Origin: Branchiostoma floridae
Lineage: Eukaryota; Chordata; Leptocardii; Amphioxiformes; Branchiostomatidae
DNA: 64,000 nucleotides
Direction: 5' to 3'
Assembly: GCF_000003815.2 (NCBI RefSeq)
Contig: NC_049983.1
Location: 19,549,106-19,613,105, forward strand
This document shows positions 12,714-25,860 of this stretch, piece after piece. Both the position numbers and the translations under genes were made by a program. Numbering within the stretch: the first letter of the stretch is position 1; every line of letters starts with the position of its first letter. The notes under the pieces were generated by a model that worked only from the letters and a program-made list of their open reading frames with translations, was not told the DNA's origin and did not search any database.

Positions 12714-13020
12714 CACTCATAACTTTTGCGCTATCATTCATGTGGCAGCCAAAATGATCTAATTAAACCCAATGGTGTGAAACAATTAGCCCAGACCAAA
12801 GATAATTGGTCGCTAAAGGAAGTCTCTACTTAGATGGATGTCACTTCCTATACACCTGACTGCCCCCCACCTGCACAATTGAGAACATTCCTCACAAAGC
12901 CAGCCCCCTTGCCGCACTGTCCAATTACTTCTCATACACGCGCACATTAGATGTAATATTGTCCATCAATTTATGGCCTATGGAACATCAATTCCAATGT
13001 TCTGGTGGGCTTAATTTACC
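12714..13020. promoter_or_regulatory. Candidate enhancer block after the tandem duplication
   Basis: TCTAATTAAA, CAATTAG, ATAATTGG, CAATTACTT and TCAATTTATGG occur within about 300 bp of mixed GC content, unlike the simple AT-rich surroundings. No coding frame. Motif density is the only evidence. Confidence 0.22.
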
Positions 13021-16000
13021 AAATCACCTTGGATGCCGTGAGGTCGCGGACACGGCTCATAGTTTACATACATGCATGTTGTATACTATGAATATTAGAG
13101 GAGGAGTCAACAGTGTGGATCTGATAGGGTTGTTGGTGGGTAGTGTCAAGTGCGGTATTAGATTGAGTAATTTTCTTCTTTAAATCTTCAATACAATTTT
13201 GCATTCTCTTCAATATTTATTCAGTTATTCATTCATTCATCCTTTATTCCCTCACTTACTCATTGAACTCATTTTTACAATCACTTACTAGATAACCAAC
13301 CAACCAATCAGTAGGCAAGCCTGCCACTCAGTCCATCAACCATCTTAATCCATTGGCACTGCTGAGCTGAGTGACCTTGGAAAAAGTTGGATCTAGAAGT
13401 TGTAGGGAGAACAATAGGTTTGTAGTAGGATTCCATTATCTCTGTGTGGTTCATCATCCTTCTGAAGGAGGACCATAAAGACTATTGTCTTCTAATGCTC
13501 TTCAATGTCCTGGGGTGTCCTAGCTATTCTCTAACAAATTCATATAGCAGAGGTTGTTGGGGAAATTGTGACCTTTTTTGCCATGTTTTTCGTCCAGAAT
13601 ACGGATTAAAAAAAAACATTGCATTTGACAAGAATTTCACAATTTCCCCCACCAAACCCTACTCGGACTTGGAGAGTAGTTCTAGCCTGAGTGTCATCCC
13701 TATGGTGATACACTGTTGGTGAGAGGAGCGTATGGCTAGCAAGGGTAGGGTTGTCCAGGAGAATTCTCGAAGTTGTAAGTATATCACCACTTTTCGTTCG
13801 ATCATGATTTTATGAGTTTTATTTTACTTCATTTCATAAATATCTTGAACTTCAGCAAATAGCAGTCAAGGGACAGTGGCAGTAACGTTAGCAATGCAGA
13901 TTATCATATCAGTTACTTGATTACCTCTATTGATATTCTGGAAAGGAACCCACCTGTGTATTGTGTGATCATGTAACTTTATGGTCGCTGCATTGTCTTT
14001 CAGTTAGACATAAGTTTTGCAGTTTCTATTTGGTGTGGCATTATTCAAGTACAATTTAGCATTTCTAAAATCGTGTTTGTTTGGACTCATGATATTAGCT
14101 GACATTCACCTGTTTTGTCCAAAAATCTTCCTGCAAACCTTACCAGAGGTGTTTATCTGTTCTTTAGGTATTGACTTTTTCAACATTTTACCTTCTAAGC
14201 CTTCTTACAGTAATCCATTTAAGCCGATTGAGGTCGTGAAGACTGTTCTGTGTGCACTGGTCAGTCCAATAATCTTTCCTGAGCTGAAGGAATGAGGAAA
14301 AACATTGCTTATCATTCCAGATACAACAACCCGGAAAATTAGATTCCGTGACCTACTGGCCTTTGACCTGGGCAGGTGAAATTGATGAGTTTGGGTTAAT
14401 GTAGGAAGGTGAGCTGTGATTGCGTAGTTGAAGGATCAGTAAACATGTGGACCTACGGAAAAGACTTAAAAGTTTGAATATGAGAAGGTGTGATCTCAAT
14501 TAAGGTTGACCACAATGTACAGTAGTGCCATAAAAGTCAAGGTCACTGACCGCAACTTTTACCACCAATCTGGCTCCAAAAGGGCTGTTCCATTCTCAGA
14601 TAGGGGTAGTCAGGATAACGAAATTTCAATTTCGAAGAGAAGGGTATCATTATATTTTGGTAATTTGAAATGGAGAGGGCATATAGGATTTGAAAATGTT
14701 TGCAACCACCCCTTACATTGTTAGATAGAACAGCCCTCATAAGGTATTCAAGAAATAAGACCATGATGATGAACTGATAGAATATGGCCACTTTTAAGGA
14801 ATTACAGTTTTTAAAGATGTTGTATATTTGTGGACAATGTCTATGAATCTTGATTTTTTTCATAAAACCAATACAAATACTCAAGAAGAGAGTTTTCTTC
14901 TATGTATTAAATGGCCCCTTGTTCTGCAAATTGAAGGAGGATTCACATGCAGTAATATGGATCCATCATTTTACTCAAAAAGGTATGATATTCAAAATGA
15001 CCGTGAATTCACATGAGAACAGCAACCGATAAAAAGTGGCTGGGGTGTTCAGTAAGTACTTACCGAGCACTCCTGACCACCTGCGCTTACAAACCTGTGG
15101 AATAAAGCTGATTTCTCCCCACCTTTTAAGCGACACTCCTCTTTATGTCTGCTGCATATAAACACATAAAATACAGATGTATTACCACAGAGAGCCTGCT
15201 CCTTTGACCCTCATTACATTGAAGTGCTCTTAGCTGTCTTTAGTTCTGTGGAAGTTTACATTGTGAGTCGGTTTATTGGTTTATGGACAAAATAGGTTTG
15301 CATGTCATAGAGGATAATGGGCAAGGAATCGTGGGCTGATGGCTTCTATATGGGATACTCGATACAAATGGACAATTCGTGCAAGAACTGAATGGCTTAG
15401 CGTGAGTTCATTTTCCCACTGAAATGCACCTATAGAAAAACTATAAATGACTACAAATGGAGGGTAGAGGTGCTATGATGGCATTCTATATGAAGTTCAA
15501 TTAAAGTCACTGAAGAAGAAAAAAACTTTATTAAATCCAGCATAGTAATCTTCACTGGGGTGAACTTTATGCTGGGTCCTGTGCGTGGTGCAAAGGACTA
15601 TAATAATTTACTTTTTTATCAACCTTGTGAACAATTCAGTCAAGCTAGACTGATTTCTCAGAGAGATCAATGCAATACTAGGACTACTGAGTACAAATGA
15701 TCTTGACATTGTAGGATTGGGTCAGACATGTTGGTAATATTCTACAAACTTGGTAAGATGTAATTTTGTGTGATAGGTAATTTAATGAATGTCTACCTAC
15801 TAAAATTCATTCTATCATAGATTCTGGCCATGCTTCTTGTGTATTCTGTGTGCAAAATCCAGGATACAATTTTAATGTAACAGCTTATAATTAAAGATAT
15901 TTCAATAAAAAAACTAAATACATAAGAACTGTCTTCTGTGACTAGTTTCATCAGGTAGGTGAATGATTGGATAGTAAGATTTTTTATTCATGGCCACATG

Positions 16001-16292
16001 TTTTTAAAGAGCCAACATTTCAATGTCCACCTGTCATCTTCTTAAAAAGAAGTAAAAATGACTGGTTCAAAAATGACTGGGTCTCTTTGCACAATGCAGT
16101 CCCTAGCTTCAGTGCAAAGTAAGCCAGGCATTCTTGCCCTGAAGAAAATGACAGGTGGTCATAAAAAATTGGCTCTTGTGAAACATGTGGTTGTGAAAAA
16201 AATAACTTTATTATCCAGAAGGTCTTTCGTCAAGTGTTGATTTTAACATATGAGCAGTTTGTGATTGATATGTGCCCAGAAAAGTACGAATG
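13021..16292. other. Non-coding, nothing recognised
   Basis: AT-rich. A short ATTC-type simple stretch occurs near 13225 and a CCAACCAACCAATC stretch near 13298. No exon recognised. Confidence 0.6.
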
Positions 16293-16498
16293 CTAGTTCA
16301 CCTTTATCCGCAGGGTAACCTTTATCCGTTGTATATAAAATCGCAGTATTTAAGCATATCAAGTCAACAGACGACTGTTTCAGACTGGAATGCTGTGAAA
16401 GTATTGCAATTTGAAACCTACAGCCGTTGACTAGATATCCATAATACCTCGTTTTTGAAAACAACGGATATAGGTTACCATGCGAATAAAGGTTACAT
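16293..16498. mobile_element. Foldback/MITE family A, copy 2
   Basis: Same family and orientation as 9581-9791. The left end CTAGTTCACCTTTATCCG is identical over 18 bases, followed by CAGGGTAACCTTTATCCGTTGT. The right end has ACAACGGATATAGGTTACC and a degraded terminus. The interior is clearly diverged from copy 1, so the two copies are not a recent local duplication. Confidence 0.7.
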
Positions 16499-19400
16499 GG
16501 GACCACTTTTGCAATCAGAACAAAATGAAGTAATGGAATCCCAGAATCAAGAAACTGAATTAGTGTGGCCTGATGTGCACATGTATCAGCAAGCTTGCTA
16601 CCTGTTATGCCCTTGATGATGTACATGAACATGCTGCCATATTTGCCCATAACGACCTAACTAGTTGTCCCAGCTGCCACATGGAACATTTGATGGTTAC
16701 AATGTCACACAATACAGGTGTTCAAGCCTGACCTACCCTCTACAGGTGTATCCACCTATAGGTACACCTGTGTTTACCACTTGTACAGGGCAGCATTTTT
16801 CACCTTCTTACCAATGTCTCAAGATATGCTAATTGTAGACAATAAGGGAGACCCTGAGAAATGAATTTCTTAATGTATGATTCTGTTGGTATTCATGGTG
16901 GTGAAACATGTTTACCCCTTCAGTACAAGAAAAACAAACTCATGATAAATGACCACTTAGGGATAGAAAATAAGTGCTTATTGATGCAAACCTAGATTGA
17001 TGATCGGACTAAACTAAATCAAATATTTAAGGTGTCTCATCAACTATGTCAAGAAAAATCATTCAAAGCTTGGGTCATCGCTCTCCTTAGAATGTTCCGG
17101 TGTTAGGGAATATTGTTTAATTTTCACAAAGGCATTTTTGCTCTGAAAACATATCCTTGTACAAATGTACTTCTGAAGGCATTTTCTCCTCGTTTTGTTT
17201 TTCAAGGTGTACCATAATAATAATTTTCAAAGTCTACTTCCAGTTAAGTTCATAATGTCAAGTCTTTGCAAACATCGTGGCCTGGGTCAGACTCTAAGGT
17301 TAATCAATTTAAAGTTTCGACAAACAAAATTCCAACTGACTTTGACAACCGAGCTATGTGAGGACACATCTGTGGTCATAATTCAAAAGTTATACAAAAT
17401 ATTGACTTAATACGCTCAGTCAGCTGTTCACTGATAAGGGATTTTTGTTGGAGCACCCTTTTGACCAGCAGAACCGGCGCTTGCTCGAGCACATCGCTTG
17501 ATGGCTAAAGCTGTACATCTCGGCATGCCCTCACGGTCTTCATGACGAAATTTCCGTTCCGAGGCGTAAGTCTATTAGAACACCTGGTGGGTGTTAATTA
17601 TTGAAGTCAGCCCTACAGAGCGAACTGTTTGCCCTCAGCAAATATATTTTGTCACCCTTTCTTTGATGCCCTGCCTGTTTACTGACACATAACTTCATTT
17701 ACTGGTGACAAAGTCACGAACATTTACAGCCCCGTAAAGATGCGGGGGATAAAACAAATTCTGCTACACAGAAAACAAGTAAAACATTCGTGTCACAGTG
17801 TTTTGCCCTGGGTGAAAGTTCCAACCCATCTTTTTAAATGTACATTATTATACTGCCACTAATTTCTGATTTACCCAAAACCTGACTGACATGACATCTG
17901 CAACAACTCTATCATAATCTTATTTCAAATACATGTGATTGGTGTAATAAATGTCTGTTTATTTTGTTTTGCTTCTTTTTTGTTTTTGGTCTTATCTATA
18001 TCTGATTGCTTGTTTATGGAGTGTATAAAAGGATAAGGAAGAAAAGTATATGAGTGGGTCAATTGTTCTTGGTTTATTGATTAAGATTATCAAAGAGGAA
18101 CCCAGTCATTTAATAAATCATCTAATACATACATGTGCAAGGTTTTCCACTGTTCATATATTGCTTACCATATATATATATAAGATAATTAGAAATAATA
18201 GAACAATACATGCATCGTAGTAAAACAATTGGTTTTCCTATAGCCTCAAAATGGGTCCCTGTGACTGTCCATGGATGAAATGGAATCAGCTTTTGTTATA
18301 ACGTTCCAATTTACAACATCTGTTCAAGTAGTTCGATTTGTCAGGTTATTTGGGAACACATGCATGTCCATGAGCAAGTGTTGGGTAAATGTTTTGAAAA
18401 ACTCTGCCAATAAAAGTTGCCTGCACCTGGGCAAGTCTTTTGTTTTCTCCTGTTATGTCAAGTCACTCCCTTTTTTCTAAGGTAAATCTTAGGGGGCAAG
18501 AGGGTGGTTATGGTCAATGAAATTCATTGTCTTTTGACTGAGTCACTGTCACATTTGATCATGCTTGTCTATCAAACTAATTCCAACCCTTGTATTCCCC
18601 TTTGCCATCCTCTTACACTCAGCTGTTAGATCCAGTTGTCTGGTTTTCCTGGCTATCTTATAACTATTTTGTGATGCTAACAGAAGGACAAAAATTTTGG
18701 TATTTAGCTTCACCTTTTGGTGACACGACATACCTTCCTTTCATGAAGCATTGTTCTGCGGCATTTTTATCTATTACAACAGCAGGTAAGGCACACTGTA
18801 GTTGATGTAATACAGTACCTGCATAACCAAAACTTCACATTTCCAACTTTGTAACCTTTTGTTACATGGTACTGACAGTTTGAGATTTCCAACGAAGGGC
18901 ATTTAATAATTTGTTTCAGTGTTAACAAAAGTTTTGCATGAAATGATTTTTTTGGTCTAAGTGACCGTTCCTGTTATTGGAAGTGCACACTGACTTTTGT
19001 CACACTGATTTCTTGGCTTTATTGTTAAGCTGGCATCACAAGGGAGAAGGAAATAGCAGCGGACATGCATGTTCACCTTGCAGTCACACAGCATACTTCA
19101 CTGTCCGTTCCCTTTTGTACACTTTCGGCTTGAACCACGTCCAAAAGCATGGAGAAGGCATCAAGTGGGTCACAGCTGCCCTTTCCCAAGCCTTCCTCCA
19201 CTTTTGTTTACTCTGATGAGGTTTTGCTTATTTATTCTTACAGCATTTCACACGTGTTTGTGCCCACCCCGCCCACTCGGGTTACCTGGGCACATTGTTA
19301 CCTATGTTTGTGGAAAGGGAAGCCGTCTTCCCATGTGTAACAGCATGCCATGTGGAATATTGTGTGTCACATTGTCTTGTACCAAAGTCTTTGTCTCGTG

Positions 19401-21855
19401 GCCTTTGAGCGAATTCTTTTCTTGTAGTTTTCTCTATTTACCCATTCAACTGGTGCTTGAACATTGCTGTGGTGGCATTTTGATTTCGCTGCATCTTGCG
19501 TGGCAGGCCGCGGCGTCGCCTGACCGTATTTGCCGTTTGGAGGTCCCAAACGCAGCGTATCGCGTGTAGTGAACGGGTCCCCCAGGGTCACGGTCATGTG
19601 TACCGCTCAGACCCACACCAACCAAAATCACATCTGTTAAGGGTCCCCACTGGTTAGCCAACAAATCTCTTTTTGATGAAGCTGCGGGTAAACAAGCGAA
19701 TTTTGTCTGGCCCACCATCGGAAACTAGCTGCTGTTTGTCGTAGGTTTTATGTGGGATCTAGTTTTCAGGCCTCATCGATTCAGATGTCAGGATTAGTAA
19801 TCCTCAACTTCCCAAATCCAGTGTAGACATACAGGGGAAACCTTACCCTGGCTGAGAACTTACCCTTTGAACTAATTACATGCCATATACTAAAGTGTGT
19901 CTGCTACATTTATGGCTTATTTTGCTTAATAATCACCTTTAGCCCAAAACAGGCAAATAAAAATTACTTTCTTAAGTCATAGCTTGTTCAAAACACAGGT
20001 GTATAAGCTTCTTACTGCAATTCCTGCAAATGCTCCGACCTTTATCAATATCTCAGACTTTTCATCAAATAGCTGAAGATCAAAACAGTTAAACAGCGTC
20101 AAGACAAATATTGGCAGGTCTGTTGCGGAGGACGTGTTCCATATGTCGGAGCATTCACATGCCTTTCAGTCCTACCAGTAGCGTTTGTAACCACAGGTGT
20201 TGGCGGTGATTGTTTAGGACAGGTGCACTCAAGCACCTTGTCAGGGGAAGAATACCTGTTGTATCCAACACTACACTGCCCGTCAATGAACCAACCTGCT
20301 TTTTGTTCTCCAACACAAGTGGGCTTCGTTTCAATAACACACGGTCAGGAGGCATAAAGTTTTGAAGTATGGCATCCAATTGACGGGCATATTTTTGCAT
20401 CTGTGCACATTGTCACCTAGGTTTCGGACTTGAAAGGAATACCTCTGTCAATATTTTGCCAAGCCTTTGAGCACAGTAGGTGCGAAATACTGGGTTGGGT
20501 GGAGCAGGATCACACAAACGTAGGTATACGTTACCAGAAGGTAAATATGACAGCGTTTGGTGTTACCAGATACAAGCTGTGATACAAGGTGAGTCAATAC
20601 GACACCCTGTATCGGGGGTACGGGGATTAAAGCCGACCTGCCCCACTTGTCTGCAGGATGTTTTGTTCAATTTGCACCTGTGCTGGGATAATATGTTGTG
20701 TACACATCACTCCACTTTGTTTATCTCATATGGTCATCTATTTCTCCCTCCAGGTGGACCCTGTGATTCCAGTCGAGTGGAGAGGGGGTGGATTTGTGGA
20801 CGGTGACCAAGCGAGGGTCAAGTACACAGCTGGCACGCACCGGAGCACGCTAACGAACTTCTTGACCCCCTTTTGCGCGCTGCCGCTTCCCATGTCACCG
20901 GGTATTCAAATTCCTGAACACCTGTGCTGGCATGCTATTGTGGCAGCAGAAGAAAGGCGAGCACAAATTATGTGGGAGAAACAAGGGATGCAGAAATTTG
21001 TTTGTTGTCGTAACACTCCAACACCTGTCTTTACCATCGCCTTTTCTTCACCGCCAGAGAAAAAAGTTTTGTGTTCAAAGTCGGGGAGATGAAAAAGGCG
21101 GGCCCTGTGTCTCCCTGCCCTTTAGCACAGAAGCCCTGGTAACAGAATCTGTTTTTGTATGACTACTGATTAGCAGGCAGAACTGTGCTACTGTTTTACA
21201 CTCTCCATGTTATTAGGTCTGACCTGGGCGGCAGCCACACTTCTGTTTGGGGGATGCAAATGTAATTACACAAACCTTGTCAACAGTGACTGAAGGCCAG
21301 GTGCCCCTGCTCCCAGTGTCGGATTCAAACCCCCAACCCCTAGACAGACTTCACAACACATGATTGATGGTTAAGTGTACAGAGCAGCTCTGATTGCTCC
21401 CACTGTTTCCCCCTGAAGTGAAACCATACAGGAGATCGGAACTGTGAACTCCTGAACCCCAAAGGTCTCTCTCAAGCTCCTGCTTTGACTGCTCTATTTC
21501 CCATGTTGAATTTCACACGGACTGTGAAGGATGTGAAGACAAAAACATGCAGATGATTTCTGTGGGAAACAGGTCTGGTGTAGCTGCATGAGCAGTGATG
21601 CTAGCCCTGCCCAAGAATCCTAGACATGCACCATAAACCCATCATCTGTAACCAATACCTATGGATTGGATTAGCTTCTGTGACCTGAAATAGGCCGTAG
21701 TTGTTGAACAGTGAGTAGGGTGACATAAATGTGTGCCTGAAGAGGGTAAATGTCTACCCATCATTAAAATTTGTGACTGTAAATTTTTATCCAGTTCTCT
21801 TGTCTATTAAGTTGTTATGTCTATATATCTATGTATGTGTATGTTTATTTATGCA

Positions 21856-21860
<5 letters not shown>
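16499..21860. other. Non-coding
   Basis: Contains the inverted CAGGTG/CACCTG pair at 16742-16771 and a TA microsatellite. Overlapping frames at 19069-19569 and 20658-21092 are low-complexity and have no domain I recognise. Confidence 0.55.
18171..18182. repeat. TA microsatellite
   Basis: Six TA units in AT-rich non-coding DNA. Confidence 0.85.
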
Positions 21861-21886
<26 letters not shown>

Positions 21887-21899
21887 AGTACACACACAC
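21861..21899. repeat. GT microsatellite with CA return arm
   Basis: GT repeats occupy 21861-21886, then AGTA, then CACACACAC. The CA arm can pair with the end of the GT run to form a hairpin. Confidence 0.95.
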
Positions 21900-24800
21900 G
21901 ATCTAACATTGAATGACATATTTTGGAAATCAAGACTGCAGTAATTAAACTTTATGACAGATCTGGATCCAAATCCAGGAACTTTTGCAAGGATTCTGAA
22001 CTCTCTCAGGAGATTCCTTTATTTGCCAAGGGAAGTCTGATAGTCTAGAGTGGAGCTCACTTCCTGTATGAGACATGTGAGTCCGACAGTGACATGGCAG
22101 GTCGGGCTGTAGCAGGCCATTCCAAGGAAAGTACTTGGTTCTCAGACAAATAGAAACCTAAAGTGAAATGTCAGAGTCAAAAGAGAAAATTGCTCTGCCT
22201 TGATTTCTTCAAGGCAGTTTTTGCAAAAGATATCTTTTTGCAGAATTCTCCTAACATTCATTTGACAACTAAAGCGTTTTGAAGAAAAAAATGGCTGAAT
22301 GATATGGTAATAAGTTAAATGCGACAACTGTACTTTGTTGTCTCAAATAAGAGACAATGCAATATTACATAGGTGTGCTACTTTTGTGTGCTCCTACTAC
22401 CTCAGTAGCAACAGTCATTTACAGCAAGCTAACTAAATCGCTTCCTTGAGTTATTGAGAGTATTCACGACCAAGGTTCCCAGAGTGAGAAAAAACATCTC
22501 CAGAGGGGCAAAGTCATCAGGAGAGAGCAGCAGACTTCCTTGTACCACAATCTTCCTACTTCAGCCAACATGTGGGCACAGCTGGAATGACATTTAAGTG
22601 CAGGGGATGCAACAGGGACTGCTGTTCTCATGATGAGACCTTCCATCATGCAGAGAGGAGTAACAAGGACAGAACCCTCTGAGACTCAGGTATACGCCTT
22701 GATGGGAATTGATTCGCTTCCACTTTTCTGGAAACTAGGCTACCATCCCCTAATGCAGTAGTACTCTCATGGAAAAGTGGGCCACTCTTTTCTAAGTGTG
22801 TGCCTAAACTTAGATGGTTTTGAAGATAACTGTAAAGTAGTAACTTAAGTTGGAAGGAGATTTATTGATTAATGGCTTTGGGTGTATGTGAATAAATGGC
22901 ACTAAACACCAGTAGATCACTTCTTGAAAGTCTTCTTCCAATGGCTACCTTTGACTTAAAAGAATTACATTGGCATTTCAATCTTTCATGTACTTAAAGT
23001 TTGTGGTGTTCACAGGTAGGCTATACTGTCTAGACAAGAACATCTTCAAAGCACTGAAGAGATAAAAGAAATATATTGAGCTTGGCTGGCAAAGAACTTT
23101 CTGGACTGTGCAGATTGAAATCAGCTTTGAAGTAGCTTTCCCCAGTTGTGTAATGCTTCAACCTGTCTGTCTGAATCTATGAATCGTTTGGTTTATGTTA
23201 CCAGTATGATAACAATATGATGTAACGAACGCAATGTTCTTCCATAGCTATAAAGGGAAACTGGAAAGATTATTTATAAATAGCCTGATTAAATCTCGCT
23301 TATAGCAGCCCGCCAAAGGTCCCCTAGAGGGAGGGGGCAGTTACAGCCCTGGACAGCCAGAGTTTGTGTTACACAGACTAATCTATAAATACATTAATAC
23401 TTTTATTGTATCATTGATTGTTTATCGTACAATCTAGATACCTTTCTCTTCTCATAACCCATAATATTTAACACAGTACTGCATTTTCAATCAGTGTTGG
23501 TATTTTCATAACAAATATTTGAACCATACCAAATTTTGAACCCCAAGATTCCACATACCCCATACCCGAACTAAGCCCCACCTCTAATCAATTTATCTGT
23601 GATATTGATACGTCTTTCAACACCATATGAAAGGTGCCTTTGGCATGTTACATATCTCACAAATCTGCCATCATCGTTTTAGGGGCTATGGTGAAAGCCT
23701 GCCAAGTTTGTTTTGGCTCTCTACAATTTCAGCTGACACCATACATGCTATCATGTCATAGCGATTGGGCTATGTGGAAACTAGGACCTGTTTTATTCCA
23801 TGAAAGAACATTTATCTGTGTGAACTCTTGGTGGCCCTTCGTGGCTCCTGAGACAGCTGTTTATTGAGAAAGGAGAGGTAGCAATGATAGATCGCTGCAG
23901 ACATGACCACAAACTGTAAAACACGTCGCGGTTCTGTATTTGCACCCCTGCAGCGCGCAGGTACCATTTTTATCCCCGGTATGGGGGGCGGGGTGCCGTT
24001 TTTAGGCACAGTGCTGGTATCCAAGCCCTGGTGGCCGGGTTAGGGAGGAAAGATGCCTGTATACATAGAACCATCATGAGAAGAATGTTTGAAAGTCCAA
24101 TATTTGTTCTGGACATGTGTGACCCCTGGCGCACGGGCGGACCTGGGGGCAGGGGTGAGGGATAAAAGCTCCACCAGATGCGGACGAGTACTGACATCCG
24201 CCCCCTCCCTGGGGTGGCTCGATCCCTCCTCGTCCCTTCAACTCTAGTTAGCTCTCCCCAAGCATGAAGTTACGACAAGTGTCCTCTTCCTCCACGCAGG
24301 AGGAGGCAGATTCCCACAGAGGCTGTGATTTCTCCATCCCCCTCTTTGTTTGTACATCTCTTGTCTATACCGCGGATGTTTTCCAAATAAAATATTTGGT
24401 TAAGCAGCATTGGCAAAGGGCGGTCAGAAGTTAGCGTGTTTTCCAGATTAGAGTAACGTAAAATACAGGCGAAAGGGCACTGAGGGTCTCGTTTAGCCAA
24501 AATTTGTTAGATCAATATTTCCCACAAAGATATCCCTCTTAGCTTTACCCATATGGCGAATGCGTTGTTCGGTCCAAAAGTCAACAGATGAAAAGGAAAA
24601 TATTTCAGCTGATTTTAGGGGACCTCTTTATTTGGAGTATTTGATCTCCTTGCTCTGTTTGAAGAAGAGATGGACTTACCAGGCTGAACCGTTGCCCCGG
24701 AGTGAAATCAAAGCCTCTTACAGAGAGGGAAAACAGAAAACAAGACTCGGTCAGAATTGGATCAAAGTAACGAGTGGGCATGATCTATACGCTGGTAACA

Positions 24801-25549
24801 TTCCTCTTTTTTTTGTGGATCCACAAGTAATCCACAATGATCGCTAAATAAGGTGATTGTTGGCATCAGCGAAAGTAGGAAAAGTGGTTGGGCACGTATC
24901 TTGTCCCACACACAAACTTCAACCCTACAGCCTCTTACAGTGAATTTGATTTACATTAGCTCTCTTCAGGAGGAAGGGTAAGTAACCTCCTGCTAGAGCG
25001 GCTAAGCCCTCGCCAATGTTTCTACAATAACAATCAGCAAACCATGTCATGTTTGTAGTGAAAGTTAATTAGGACAAATCAATACCAGCTAGACGTGCGC
25101 TGTGTGATTACTGGGGGTGTGCGGCGGAGTGGGGTTTCAGAATCCTCCAGCGGTTAGGGATATTGTATAGCCTTGTATTACCGTGGATTTCTAAATAAAA
25201 ATATAGTGAATCGTCAATGCAATGAACATAACGGTATCATTGACACTCTAGCCAATGAGGGTTGTACGGCAAAGTTTCAATATGACTCGGGTAGGGAGTC
25301 TGGGGAATTTGTCGTTTCAGGCCAATGATACGTTTTAAAGTTGGCACCTATATTCTCATATTTCGTATTGCATGTGTTCGGTCCAAAGCAATCTGACAGA
25401 CCTCAACTGACTGTTTTAGTGCTGGCATCAAGGCATTGCGCTATTCTCGGACACCGTAAGTCGGTCAGTCGGCGGGCGCTGGAGCCCAGAACGTGCCGGG
25501 TCTGGTATGTCCCAATAAACGTAACTGATACGTTGTAATCTGGGAGTTA
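21900..25549. other. Non-coding
   Basis: No exon recognised. A block around 24960-25130 (AATAACAATCAGCAAACC, GTTAATTAGGAC) resembles the other motif-rich segments, more weakly. Confidence 0.55.
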
Positions 25550-25860
25550 AACTTTCGATCCGTTTACATCTTGACCCTCCGAAAGTTTGTTGCTTGCTGT
25601 CATTACCGCCAAATCCCGCCCCCTTGGGGGGACTTCAAGTGAAGAAATCCCATTCCCCGGAAATCTTGGCCGTGTTCCAAGAGTAACGGCTTCCCAGTGG
25701 GCAGGGATGTGGAAAAAGAGGGAAGCACAGTTTGGGAGTCAATAAAACGCTACCACTTGCCGCACTTATGGGCGGTGGCCCATTATAGTAATTGGCCATA
25801 ATCTTTTACTGTGTTAACTTTCACCGAGGCGTGAAGGATCCTCGGTAGGACAAGCTCTTG
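25550..25860. promoter_or_regulatory. Candidate regulatory block
   Basis: This GC-balanced stretch has CCGCCAAATCCCGCC (E2F/GC-box like), CACTTGCCGCAC, and CATTATAGTAATTGGCCATAATC-type clustered AT cores (25775-25805). It is non-coding. Speculative. Confidence 0.2.

Noticed and set aside
19069-19569. 166-residue open frame on the plus strand
   Set aside because: Composition is Cys/Pro/Leu-rich, with no recognisable domain and several overlapping frames.
20750-20860. Possible exon after a CCTCCAG acceptor
   Set aside because: The encoded stretch matches nothing I know and no convincing donor follows in frame.
21300-21345. Reverse-strand B-box-like GGTTTGAATCC
   Set aside because: No convincing A-box at the expected spacing; not enough to call a SINE or tRNA.
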